DNA of 64,000 bases from Clostridia bacterium (lineage in GTDB: Bacteria; Bacillota; Clostridia; TANB77; CAG-508): positions 1-64,000 of the forward strand of contig JAFRNM010000006.1 of the NCBI GenBank assembly GCA_017430135.1, written 5' to 3'. Positions 25,944-34,660 of the stretch are shown here, piece by piece (within the stretch, counting starts at the first letter, position 1; the number at the start of each line of letters is the position of its first letter). A model generated the notes under the pieces. That model was not told the DNA's origin. It worked only from the letters and a program-made list of their open reading frames with translations, and made no database searches. A program made the position numbers and the translations under genes.

Positions 25944-27533
25944 TTACTTGATTCTTTCAAATAATGGTTCTACATTATCTAATTTTAATGTTTTATCAAT
26001 TGTAATTTTTTCCCAATTTGAAATATCAATATCTAAAAATCCTTTTATTTTGTTTGATGTTTCTGGCATTATTGGTTCAAATAAGTTTGCTAAGTTTGCT
26101 ATTATATTAGCACAATTATACATTACTTTTTTGAATTCTTCCATATTTTCTTTAAATAAAATCCATGGTTTTTTCTCATCATAATATTTGTTACCGTATT
26201 CTACTAGTCCCATTATATCTTCTGCTGCTTTTCTGAATTCAAGACTTTCAATATTTTTTGAAACATTTTTATATGTTTCTTCTATTTTTTCGTCAATTTC
26301 CTTGTCAATTTCTGCTACTTCTATTTCATCTATTCCTTTGAATTTAAGTGTTCTATTTATAAAGTTTCCAAATTTATTTACTAAATCTGAATTGTGAACT
26401 AGCTTAAATTCTTCACTTGAAAAGTTTCCATCCTTCTTTTCTGGACCATTGCTTATGAAGAAATATCTAATTGAATCTACATTGTATTCTTCGGCTAAAT
26501 CTAATATTGTTATACCATTTCCTTTACTTTTTGATATTTTTTCCTCGTTTATGTTTAAATATTCACAAGATACTATTGTGTCTGGTAATTTCATATTTGA
26601 ATCCATCGCTACTAGTAATGCTGGCAATACTATTGTATGGAATGTAATGTTGTCTTTTCCATGTACCATATACATTTTAGCGTTTTCGTTTTCTTTCCAG
26701 AAATCTTCTACATTTAGATTATTATCTTCACAATATTTCATTGATGCTGTTAAATAGCCAAGTACAGCATCTATCCATACATACATTTTTTTATCATCAT
26801 ACCCATCAACTGGAATATCTACTCCCCATTCCAAGTCTCTTGTTACAGCTCTATCTATTAAACCTTGTTTTAAATATTTCAATGTTTCATTTTGAGCATT
26901 TTTTCTCCAATTTTGATTATATTTTTCATGATATTTTTCAACTTGTGGTTGTAATCTTGAAAGTGTTAAATAAAGGTTTTTATTTGTTTTTTCTATTACT
27001 TTTGTACCACATTCTTGGCAATTAGCAAGGTTAATTAAATCTTCTATAGTTGGATTGTAACCACAATCACATTCTTCTCCTTTAGCTTGGTTTCCACAAT
27101 TTGGGCATGTTAGAACTAGTTCTCTATCTGCTAAAAATTTATTGCAATTAGGACAATATGGTTGCTTTTCTTCTTTTTCTACTATATAGCCATTATCGTA
27201 TATTTTTTTGAATATTTCTTGTACTTTTTCTTTGTGATAATCTGACTTTGTTTGTGTATATAAATCATAAGAAAAATTCATTGTATTGAATGTTTTTACA
27301 AATTCTTGATGATAATATTCAGCTATTTCTTCTGGAGTTTTCCCCTCTTTTTTGGCTCTTATTGTAATTGGCGTTCCGTGACAATCTGTTCCAGAAACAT
27401 ATATTACATTATCTCCTTTTTTTCTATGATATCTTGCTATAAAATCTGCAGGTAATAATGAAGCTAAGTGTCCTAAATGTAGTGAACTATTTGCATAAGG
27501 CCATGCTCCACCGATAATAATATTTTTATTCAT
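25944..27533 (-). CDS. metG: Methionyl-tRNA synthetase
   Basis: 529 residues. Class I motifs: HLGH (residues 19-22) and KISKSKGNG. The zinc-knuckle insertion has CPNCNKF, CPNCGNQ, CDCG and CQEC. The C-terminal EMAP-type tRNA-binding domain of longer enzymes is absent, which is a normal variant. It loads methionine on tRNA. Its promoter is near 27570-27610 (TTGAAA-17-TATATT). Confidence 0.96.
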   Translation of the reverse strand: MNKNIIIGGAWPYANSSLHLGHLASLLPADFIARYHRKKGDNVIYVSGTDCHGTPITIRAKKEGKTPEEIAEYYHQEFVKTFNTMNFSYDLYTQTKSDYHKEKVQEIFKKIYDNGYIVEKEEKQPYCPNCNKFLADRELVLTCPNCGNQAKGEECDCGYNPTIEDLINLANCQECGTKVIEKTNKNLYLTLSRLQPQVEKYHEKYNQNWRKNAQNETLKYLKQGLIDRAVTRDLEWGVDIPVDGYDDKKMYVWIDAVLGYLTASMKYCEDNNLNVEDFWKENENAKMYMVHGKDNITFHTIVLPALLVAMDSNMKLPDTIVSCEYLNINEEKISKSKGNGITILDLAEEYNVDSIRYFFISNGPEKKDGNFSSEEFKLVHNSDLVNKFGNFINRTLKFKGIDEIEVAEIDKEIDEKIEETYKNVSKNIESLEFRKAAEDIMGLVEYGNKYYDEKKPWILFKENMEEFKKVMYNCANIIANLANLFEPIMPETSNKIKGFLDIDISNWEKITIDKTLKLDNVEPLFERIK

Positions 27534-27661
27534 TTATTCTTCATCCCTTTCAATTATTATTTGGTTCATACTTTAATGCATATAATATATCATAATTATA
27601 CAAGTTTTTCAAGATTTTTATACATTTTTAAGAACAAATCTCATTATGAATATACATTAAT

Positions 27662-27691
27662 AAAAACACAGAGAATTACCTCTGTGTTTTT
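27662..27691 (-). terminator. Terminator of the beta-lactamase-like gene
   Basis: AAAAACACAGAG (27662-27673) pairs with CTCTGTGTTTTT (27680-27691), 6 bases below the stop codon. Confidence 0.85.
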
Positions 27692-27696
27692 GACTT

Positions 27697-28803
27697 TTAG
27701 AAAATATAACCATCTTTTTCATACCAAAATGATTCAACAGCTCCTCCAATACTTTCCAGCACATCTGTATGCCCTATTTCATCGGTATAATCCTCTGTAA
27801 GAACTATAAGGATATAGCTGTCATCAATTATGGCTGCTTCGCAAGCAGCAGGATACTCTGGATTTTCTTCCGTCCACCCAGATTTCTGCATATAGCTATG
27901 CCAGTTCTGCATTCCCTGTAAAAAGTATGCATATTGAGTTCCTGTTAAATCTTCACGCATTACCTGTGAATACCAAGAGTCACTATTTACATAGTTTCCA
28001 ATGGCAACCCATTCATTTTTGCGTTGTTCAACTGTCGCTCTGCCCCACTTGAACCAGTCGTTTTGACCTCCAATGTTTGAGTTATAAATATAGAAATCAT
28101 TTAACGGAAATTGATCCAGTAACATGTTATATGCAACATTGTCACTTACTTGTAAAAGTAGGCTTACTAGGTCAGCAATGGAGTATTGAGCTCCATAGTA
28201 TCCATAAAGGTTGATGTCTCCGCTTCCCTCTGTATCGCTGTGCCACTCCTGGTATGTGAGGTAGGTTGACCAAATGTCTATCCCTCTTCTTTCACATTCC
28301 TGCAAAACATATAAAGCATATGCTGCTTTTATTGTACATGCAGAATTTATTAAGGTTTTTGAGTTGTACTCGTAACCCTTCGTGCCATCGAGCGAATATA
28401 AACCTACTCCAATAGTCATATTAGGGTAGATTGTTTTCCAGTATTCTACGGTACTCATTATAGAATCGGGGAGCTTCCTTATTGTATCGTTTTCGCTTGT
28501 TTTTTCATCTCCTGTCTCGTTTTCTTCGTTTTGCTGTTTAGTTGTTGTTTTACTTGGCTCTTTTTCCTGTTTGGTTGTTGTTTTACTTGGCTCTTTTTCC
28601 TGCTTGGTTTTTGTTGTACTTGACTCTTTTTCCAACTTGTTTCTTGTTTCCTTAGACTCTTTTTTCAGCTTGACCGATATTGAGTAAAATTCGTTTTTAA
28701 TTTTTTCAGTAACTGTATATATTTCTTTGTTATATACAATTCCTAAAATCATTAAAACCGCCAGAAACATTACAAAAATGGCTATTACTTTCCGGCTTTT
28801 CAT
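27697..28803 (-). CDS. Membrane-anchored class A beta-lactamase-like protein with Cys at the nucleophile position
   Basis: 368 residues. N-terminal transmembrane helix (~5-23), a charged linker with tandem EKEPSKTTTKQ repeats (~69-91), then a beta-lactamase-type domain. The expected S-x-x-K reads C156-T-I-K159 (INSACTIKA), so the nucleophile Ser appears replaced by Cys. SDN is at 220-222 and KSG (KTG-like) at 307-309. It may be a thiol hydrolase, a penicillin-binding relic or inactive. GGGAGG precedes the ATG. G+C is higher than in flanking metG, and it has its own promoter and terminator. Confidence 0.75.
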   Translation of the reverse strand: MKSRKVIAIFVMFLAVLMILGIVYNKEIYTVTEKIKNEFYSISVKLKKESKETRNKLEKESSTTKTKQEKEPSKTTTKQEKEPSKTTTKQQNEENETGDEKTSENDTIRKLPDSIMSTVEYWKTIYPNMTIGVGLYSLDGTKGYEYNSKTLINSACTIKAAYALYVLQECERRGIDIWSTYLTYQEWHSDTEGSGDINLYGYYGAQYSIADLVSLLLQVSDNVAYNMLLDQFPLNDFYIYNSNIGGQNDWFKWGRATVEQRKNEWVAIGNYVNSDSWYSQVMREDLTGTQYAYFLQGMQNWHSYMQKSGWTEENPEYPAACEAAIIDDSYILIVLTEDYTDEIGHTDVLESIGGAVESFWYEKDGYIF

Positions 28804-28837
28804 AAAAAAGCCTCCCTTCTAAAATTTTAATAATAAG

Positions 28838-28866
28838 ATTATATCATAATTTTATGTAAATTGCAA
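28838..28866 (-). promoter_or_regulatory. Promoter of the beta-lactamase-like gene
   Basis: TTGCAA (28861-28866), 17 bases, TATAAT (28838-28843) on the minus strand. Confidence 0.7.
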
Positions 28867-28897
28867 CAAAGACCACCAAATTTACCGGTGGTCTTTG
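28867..28897. terminator. Terminator of the envelope-lipid operon
   Basis: Perfect 11-bp stem CAAAGACCACC (28867-28877) / GGTGGTCTTTG (28887-28897), 15 bases below the acyltransferase stop codon. The T-run is on the plus side, so termination on the minus strand is less certain. Confidence 0.6.
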
Positions 28898-28911
28898 TTA
28901 TTTTTTTTATT

Positions 28912-29769
28912 CTATTCTTTAAATCCTGCTATATCCCAATCTTCGAATTTATAATCTAATTCTTTTCCATAGGCCTGTTCATATGCTTTTACTTTTAATT
29001 CATAATCTTTTCGCATTAAATCTAATTTCCTCTGCTTTAATGGTAAACTCATATCTGGATATAATGGCTCCATTACATATAGCTTGAAATCTACTTTATT
29101 AAATCCTTCATCATCATATTCTCCTGGTCTTTCATACATCGCTGTAAATGTAGGTATTATTGGAACATTGTATTTTACTGCTAAATGATATGCTCCTATT
29201 TTTCCTGGACGTGGTTTTTTATAGTTATACCACATTTCTTCTTCAGGAAAAATCAAAATCCAATGTTTCTTTTTTAAAAATTTTTCCATTGCTGGAAAAA
29301 ACTTTCCTTTCATATATTCATCACTTTTACTTAATGGTATTGTATTACAATAATGCATTAATATATGAAATTCTTTTAGAAATAAGTTTTCTTCTTCTAT
29401 AACTATATCTAGTTTACTTGTTTTATCTAGTGTATTTGTTAAATGCCTAATTACTGTGCTATCTGTTGGGTGGAAATGGTTTCCTGTAATTATCGCCCCA
29501 CCCTCTAAATTATTTACATTTTCTATTCCAATTATTTGTGTATTTTTATTAAAAATCTTTGTGAACTTATTAGCAAGTTTTCTGGCTGTTGCACGTTTTG
29601 CAATATTCTTTTTATTTTCTCTTAAAGTATCAAAATTCATTACAATTTCATTTCTTTCTTCTATCGTAACAATATGATCTCCAACTTCAACTTTACTATT
29701 CAATTCATTATTCTCTACACATTTTTTTATATTATCGATTACCACTAATCTATTTTGATTTTTTTCCAT
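28912..29769 (-). CDS. PlsC-type 1-acylglycerol-phosphate acyltransferase
   Basis: 285 residues. The acyltransferase motif is NHFHPTD (H-x4-D) near residue 97, and the glycerophosphate-binding block reads FPEEEMWYNYKKPRPGK. It would add an acyl chain to a lysophospholipid or a related glycolipid. It follows the GT8 gene by one base, so it is the third gene of a tight operon. Confidence 0.85.
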   Translation of the reverse strand: MEKNQNRLVVIDNIKKCVENNELNSKVEVGDHIVTIEERNEIVMNFDTLRENKKNIAKRATARKLANKFTKIFNKNTQIIGIENVNNLEGGAIITGNHFHPTDSTVIRHLTNTLDKTSKLDIVIEEENLFLKEFHILMHYCNTIPLSKSDEYMKGKFFPAMEKFLKKKHWILIFPEEEMWYNYKKPRPGKIGAYHLAVKYNVPIIPTFTAMYERPGEYDDEGFNKVDFKLYVMEPLYPDMSLPLKQRKLDLMRKDYELKVKAYEQAYGKELDYKFEDWDIAGFKE

Positions 29770-29770
29770 T

Positions 29771-30781
29771 TTATATTAATAATCCTTCTATATTTAAAAC
29801 TTCAAATGCATTAAAGTCTGAATTCTCCGTTATTGCCTTTGTTTCATGAACCACATCTATCAATTGTAAATCATTTCTGATTATTTTGTCTGATAATTTT
29901 GTAAGGTTTTCTACACCTTGCATGTCGGCCCTAACTTGTTCTTGAGAATAATTATTTAATTCATATTTTAATGAATCATAATAATTTGTTTTTTCTGCAT
30001 ATTTCCAAAATACATTTGAATATGGTACTTCTTTGTAGTGCCAAGGCTTTCTCATCATATTATAATGAATTATATGTAAGTCTTTTTCCTCATAATCTTG
30101 TCCAAAATCTGGCATTTTGTCCCAGTTTTCTCCAATGTATTTTATTCTGTCTTTGCACAATAAATTTAAGTAATCTTGGTCTGGTGCAATTACTTCCATG
30201 TTATATTTTAATAATAAATAGATAAATTTTTGCTCTATTTTTTCTTTTCTCATTTCTCTTAAATTCATTACTAGCATTCCAGAATTTATATATTTTTCAG
30301 GTTCTAATCCTAATGCTACTTTAGAATATTCTCTAAATGATTCGCTTTCGTTTACAACCATATCTGTTGTTGCAATTAACATATTGTTTTCCATTTCCAT
30401 TTCAAATAGTTTTGCAACATCGTCTAAAATAACCATATCCGCATCTAAGTATATAGCCTTTTCGTAATATGGAAATAAATTTGGTATAAATAGCCTATAG
30501 AATATTGCTGTACTATAATAATCTCTTAGCCTTAATGTTAGTTCTTTATCTATTTTTGCTAGAGATTTGCTTACATCTTCAAAGTCTATTTTTATATTTT
30601 TTGTTTCAAGTGTTTTTAATTCCTTTTTATTCTTTTCATTCATGCTTGAAGTTAGTATTATTATTCTATATGTGTGTTCTGCACTTGAATGTTCTTTTAA
30701 TGACTGTATTGCCACTGTTAAATATGGTACATAGTTGTCGTCACTTGAGAAGAATATTGGAATTTCTTGCTCTACTTTCAT
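29771..30781 (-). CDS. Family 8 glycosyltransferase
   Basis: 336 residues. GT8 signature: the metal-binding DxD in AIYLDADMVILDD and the acceptor-side motif YINSGMLVMNLREMR, then HYNMMRKPWHY. It transfers a hexose from a nucleotide sugar onto a surface glycan or lipid. It overlaps the preceding GT8 gene by 4 bases (ATGA). Confidence 0.88.
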   Translation of the reverse strand: MKVEQEIPIFFSSDDNYVPYLTVAIQSLKEHSSAEHTYRIIILTSSMNEKNKKELKTLETKNIKIDFEDVSKSLAKIDKELTLRLRDYYSTAIFYRLFIPNLFPYYEKAIYLDADMVILDDVAKLFEMEMENNMLIATTDMVVNESESFREYSKVALGLEPEKYINSGMLVMNLREMRKEKIEQKFIYLLLKYNMEVIAPDQDYLNLLCKDRIKYIGENWDKMPDFGQDYEEKDLHIIHYNMMRKPWHYKEVPYSNVFWKYAEKTNYYDSLKYELNNYSQEQVRADMQGVENLTKLSDKIIRNDLQLIDVVHETKAITENSDFNAFEVLNIEGLLI

Positions 30782-31605
30782 TTTATTTCTTCCTTCTTTT
30801 TATTTTTTATTTTTAAGAATTGCTCATAAATATCGTCATAATCATGTATTTTGTATATTTCGTGCACTTTGTCTATTTCCCATGGTTTGATGTTTCTTGG
30901 TCTTATTATTGGGAAATATAATAATTGCATACTGAAATGTCTAATTAAAGTATCTTCATGTCTTTTATATTGCTCGTTATATTTGTCCTCTAAAATAAGC
31001 TTATGCTCACAGCAGTCATTTAATGCTGTTTGGTCTGGTAACACCATTCTTCTTTCCATACACATTTTTCTGCATTTTTCGAATGAGTTTGTTTGCCTTA
31101 CTTTTTTCAAGTTTATTAAAACAACACCAGAATTTAGATAATTTTTGTTAATCCATTTTCTTCCTATAAAATCTCTTGCCATTGCTATTTCATAATTTTC
31201 CATGTCTATATTGTAAAGTTCAGCTAAATCTTTATAGCAAACTATGTCTACATCTAAATATAGTATTTTATCTGGTAATTCAGTTAGTTTATCACTTAAT
31301 AGTCTTAAAAAAATGTATGGTGTATAATGTGTTTTTTTATTTTTGTTTTTTAGCATTTCTTCTTTGTAAAGCCTTGTTGCATCTACCAATGTTACTTTAC
31401 TTTCAATGTTTTTTTGTTTTATTGCTTCTTCTAATATTTCTATATCGTTTTGCGTAACAGGTTTAAATACTTCATTTTCATCTGTTAAGTCCATTGTGAT
31501 TACATATACATTTAATGCCTCGTTTGTGTTTTTTGCAATTGATAAAAGTGTTATTAGCATTCCATCGAACACTTTATAATTTCCACATAACATTAAGTTT
31601 ATCAT
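30778..31605 (-). CDS. Family 8 glycosyltransferase, second copy
   Basis: 275 residues with DxD in ILYLDVDIVCYKD and NSGVVLINLKKVR. It is diverged from, but clearly related to, the downstream GT8. First gene of the operon GT8-GT8-acyltransferase, driven by the promoter at 31664-31692. Confidence 0.87.
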   Translation of the reverse strand: MINLMLCGNYKVFDGMLITLLSIAKNTNEALNVYVITMDLTDENEVFKPVTQNDIEILEEAIKQKNIESKVTLVDATRLYKEEMLKNKNKKTHYTPYIFLRLLSDKLTELPDKILYLDVDIVCYKDLAELYNIDMENYEIAMARDFIGRKWINKNYLNSGVVLINLKKVRQTNSFEKCRKMCMERRMVLPDQTALNDCCEHKLILEDKYNEQYKRHEDTLIRHFSMQLLYFPIIRPRNIKPWEIDKVHEIYKIHDYDDIYEQFLKIKNKKKEEIK

Positions 31606-31663
31606 ATATCTTCCTTCCCTTCTGTTAAAAGGTTTTCAAGTTGATATTATTATCGATATTACT

Positions 31664-31692
31664 ATTTTACCAAATTTTCACAAAAAGTTCAA
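31664..31692 (-). promoter_or_regulatory. Promoter of the GT8-acyltransferase operon
   Basis: TTGAAC (31687-31692), 17 bases, TAAAAT (31664-31669) on the minus strand. The rest of the 259-base gap up to 31864 is AT-rich and should hold the divergent promoter of the next gene, which I could not place with certainty. Confidence 0.6.
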
Positions 31693-31864
31693 TATTTTGC
31701 CATAATTTTTTTAAGTGTTCGCTTGTTTTTTGTCAAAAAGTGTGATAAACTCCTTTATTAGGAAATGAGAATAAAGCAGAGTGTGTTGCCACCTTTTTTT
31801 TAAAGTCAATATAAGTTTAAAATTTTAGTTATATTTTAAAGAATATTATTAAGGAGTAATCAAT

Positions 31865-32653
31865 TTGCAAGATTTAAAAATAAAATTTTTTGAAAATGAA
31901 TTAGAAGACGACTTTGCGGAAAATAATAGCAATATAAAAAAAGTTAAAATAGATAAAAATTATAAATATTTGCATAAAAATATATTTTGGAAATTTGGAG
32001 CTTTTATTGTGTATAGATTGGTCTTTTATGTACCTGCATTTATATATAGCAAAGTGAAATTTGGATTAAAAATTGAAGGAAAAGAAAAAATAAAAAACTA
32101 CAGAAAGCATAATAAAAAAGGTTATTTTGTGTATCATAATCACACACAAGAAGTATTAGACACTTTTTTACCTTCAATAGTTAATATTCCAAAGAAAGCT
32201 TACATAATTGCAAATGCAGACAATGTATCTATTAAAGGTTTAAAAACAGCTAATAAAATGATGGGAGCAATTCCTATACCAGAAGATAAAGAAAGTACAA
32301 AAAAATTTTTAGAAGCAATAAACTATTATTTAGAAAAAGGAAAGCCAATTTCAATATATCCAGAAGCACATGTCTGGCCATATTATACAGGAATAAGAAA
32401 TTTTAAGTCTGTTTCTTTTAAATATCCTGTAAAACAAAATGTACCAATATTTAGCTGTACTACTACATATCAAAAGAATACTAAAAACAAAATAAAAGTT
32501 GTTCTTTACATAGATGGACCATTCTACCCAAATGTTGATTTACCGCTCAAAAAAGCTCAAGAAAATCTAAGAAACCAGGTTTACAATACAATGGTAAAAA
32601 GATCAAAACTAAGTAATATAGAAGCAATTAAATATGTTAAAAAAAATATCTAA
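31865..32653 (+). CDS. PlsC-like acyltransferase with altered catalytic motif
   Basis: 262 residues, TTG start supported by AAGGAGT 5 bases upstream. The region aligned with the catalytic motif reads YHNHTQEVLDTF, giving His-x5-Asp rather than His-x4-Asp. The substrate block reads YPEAHVWPYY. A hydrophobic stretch (~45-62) suggests membrane association. It is divergent from the GT8 operon and likely works in the same lipid pathway. Confidence 0.78.
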   Translation: MQDLKIKFFENELEDDFAENNSNIKKVKIDKNYKYLHKNIFWKFGAFIVYRLVFYVPAFIYSKVKFGLKIEGKEKIKNYRKHNKKGYFVYHNHTQEVLDTFLPSIVNIPKKAYIIANADNVSIKGLKTANKMMGAIPIPEDKESTKKFLEAINYYLEKGKPISIYPEAHVWPYYTGIRNFKSVSFKYPVKQNVPIFSCTTTYQKNTKNKIKVVLYIDGPFYPNVDLPLKKAQENLRNQVYNTMVKRSKLSNIEAIKYVKKNI

Positions 32654-32680
32654 AAAGACTGTGAATGCTCACAGTCTTTT
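32653..32680 (+). terminator. Terminator after the plus-strand acyltransferase
   Basis: AAAAGACTGTGA (32653-32664) pairs with TCACAGTCTTTT (32669-32680), directly after the stop codon. Confidence 0.85.
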
Positions 32681-32718
32681 ATTCTCCCTTTTTTTCTACC
32701 TTTCTAATTAATTTATTT

Positions 32719-32747
32719 AAACTTTTTAAGAGTGTCCCAAAAAGTTT
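32719..32747. repeat. Type C dispersed repeat, copy 7
   Basis: Core AAGAGTGTCCC (32728-32738) between AAACTTTTT (32719-32727) and AAAAAGTTT (32739-32747). It is nine bases from copy 8. Confidence 0.7.
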
Positions 32748-32756
32748 GATGAGTTT

Positions 32757-32782
32757 GATTTTTAAGAGTGTCCCAAAAAGTC
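32757..32782. repeat. Type C dispersed repeat, copy 8, forming a gene's 3' end
   Basis: Core AAGAGTGTCCC (32764-32774) between GATTTTT and AAAAAGTC. It overlaps the end of the membrane protein gene at 32762-33913: the last residues DFLGHS and the stop codon are read from the repeat. Confidence 0.7.
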
Positions 32783-33913
32783 TGTTTCTTTTCTATTCAT
32801 TGCGATGAATACAATCACTCCAATTATTATTGGTAAGTAGAATGTATAGATTCTCCAGAATAGTATTGCTAAGTTTAAGCCTGTTGCAAATATTGTTCTG
32901 TAGAATAGTGCAAATCCTCCTTCTGCGCCTAACCCTGAACCTGGTGTTGGTATAAATGACATTACTAGTAGCAAAAAGGCTTGTACCATTACTACTTCGA
33001 AATATGCTGTTCCTGTATTTCCAAATGCTTGGTATATCATAAATGGTATTGAAAAGTATGCTAATAGCTGTACCATTTGTATTGCAAACATTTTTAGTAA
33101 TGTTTTCTTTTGTCCTTTCATTTTGTTGAATTGTTCACTATAATTTGATATGCTTCCATCTATTTTTGTAATAGTTGCTTCATAATCTTTTACTAGTCTT
33201 CTTTTTCCAAGCTTTATTTTTGAGCCTAGTTTTATAAATGGTTTTGCAATTTTTAGTATTATGTTTTTATTTATTCCTGCTGTTAATATGAAAACTGTTG
33301 CTATTAAATTCATTATAAATCCAAGAACCACAAGCCATATATAGTTTCCAAATGTATAGTTGAAAAATTCTAGGTTTGTGAATAATAGTATAAATGCCCA
33401 TGCAAATAGCCCTATTTGGTAGACGACAAATTTCATCATAAGAACTGATAATGTGTCACTTGCTCTTAGTCCATGTTTTTTTAGGATATATGCTATAAAT
33501 GGTTGTCCACCTGAGCTAAATGGAGTTATGTTATTAAATAGTCTTCCTATTATGTTTGTCTGTAATGATAGTTTGTATTTATGTTTTGGATACATCTTTT
33601 TTAGAGGAATGTGCATAATTAATGCTTCTGAAAACCATTCTACAGCTAAACATGCAAGACCTGCTACAATCCACCCATAGTTTGCATTTTTTAGAACGTC
33701 AACTATATTTTCTATTCCCTCTTCGTTTATTATATATATTATTAGGCCTACAAATACTGCAAATATGAATAGAAAGTTTATTATTTTTGATTTTTTGCTT
33801 TTTTGTTTTACTTGGTTTAGTTCTTTTAATTCTTGTCTTAGTCTTTCTTTTCTAATTTGCCTGATTCTTTTTCCTCTAGCAATTACTTCTGGTGTTTTTT
33901 TTGTAAAATGCAT
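32762..33913 (-). CDS. LPG-synthase/YbhN-type membrane protein (flippase-like)
   Basis: 383 residues. A basic N-terminus, then about eight transmembrane helices with the family phrases ITPFSSGGQPFIAYIL and MSFIPTPGSGLGAEGGFALFY. Members are the membrane half of lysyl-phosphatidylglycerol synthases or stand-alone lipid translocases. The soluble aminoacyl-transfer half is absent, so a translocase or glycolipid-related role is more likely. The C-terminal six residues come from a type C repeat. Confidence 0.82.
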   Translation of the reverse strand: MHFTKKTPEVIARGKRIRQIRKERLRQELKELNQVKQKSKKSKIINFLFIFAVFVGLIIYIINEEGIENIVDVLKNANYGWIVAGLACLAVEWFSEALIMHIPLKKMYPKHKYKLSLQTNIIGRLFNNITPFSSGGQPFIAYILKKHGLRASDTLSVLMMKFVVYQIGLFAWAFILLFTNLEFFNYTFGNYIWLVVLGFIMNLIATVFILTAGINKNIILKIAKPFIKLGSKIKLGKRRLVKDYEATITKIDGSISNYSEQFNKMKGQKKTLLKMFAIQMVQLLAYFSIPFMIYQAFGNTGTAYFEVVMVQAFLLLVMSFIPTPGSGLGAEGGFALFYRTIFATGLNLAILFWRIYTFYLPIIIGVIVFIAMNRKETDFLGHS

Positions 33914-33990
33914 TTTTATCTCTCCTCATGTTAAATATACTTATTTGTATATTATAATTCAAAAATGTGTTATTGTAAACATATTTTATT

Positions 33991-34045
33991 AAAAATCATT
34001 AGAAGACCTATAATCATAATGATTATAGGTCTTCTAATGATTTTT
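33991..34045. terminator. 25-bp perfect palindromic terminator
   Basis: Arms 33991-34015 and 34021-34045 are perfect inverse complements with a 5-base loop, one base below the dockerin gene stop codon. Confidence 0.85.
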
Positions 34046-34046
34046 T

Positions 34047-34541
34047 TTAATAAGTTAGTACTCTTAGTTTTACTAAGTCTGTTACATTTACTTTGCCATC
34101 TCCATTTAAGTCTGCTTGATTTCTATAGAATTCATATTTAAATGGTTTCTGGCTTTTTAAATATACTAATAAGATTGAAAAATCTTTTAAATTAACTATT
34201 CCATCTAAGTTGATATCTCCTTTTTTTGTTTCACTTGGAAATAATTTTTGAGATTTAACTTTTAAGCTTAATAATGTAGCATCTTCTTTAGTTAGTTTTC
34301 CATTTCCATCTACATCTGCTCTTTCTTTTATTTCGTCTGATAATGTTCTTTTACCTGCGAAATATGCATTCAAGATAGCTAAATCTGTGACGTTAACTCT
34401 ATTATCTCCATTCATATCGCCTTTTTTAATATTAGTATCTCCTGCTAATCTTGTTGCAGCAAAAGTATTTGTTGCTAAAAATGTTATTCCTAATAATACT
34501 ACTAGCATAATAATTGAAATTATTTTTTTAGTTTTATTCAT
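34047..34541 (-). CDS. Secreted protein made of dockerin type I repeats
   Basis: 164 residues from the ATG preceded by AAAGGAGAGG. Signal peptide (~1-28), then four calcium-binding F-hand repeats: GDMNGDNRVNVTDLAIL, ADVDGNGKLTKEDATLL, GDINLDGIVNLKDFSIL and ADLNGDGKVNVTDLVKL. This makes two dockerin modules and no catalytic domain. Dockerins bind cohesins of cellulosome-like complexes. No cohesin is in this window. Confidence 0.88.
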   Translation of the reverse strand: MNKTKKIISIIMLVVLLGITFLATNTFAATRLAGDTNIKKGDMNGDNRVNVTDLAILNAYFAGKRTLSDEIKERADVDGNGKLTKEDATLLSLKVKSQKLFPSETKKGDINLDGIVNLKDFSILLVYLKSQKPFKYEFYRNQADLNGDGKVNVTDLVKLRVLTY

Positions 34542-34660
34542 TATAAAACCTCTCCTTTCATTTTTATGATTATTAAAAATACTCACCTTTCATATTATAC
34601 CATATTATGTTAATTTTTGCAAGTTTTTGAATTTATTTTATGAAAACCATCTTTGTAATC

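Noticed and set aside
1073..32782. Type C repeats as a CRISPR array
   Set aside because: Copies are scattered over 30 kb, vary in length and orientation context, have no regular spacers, and no cas gene is present.
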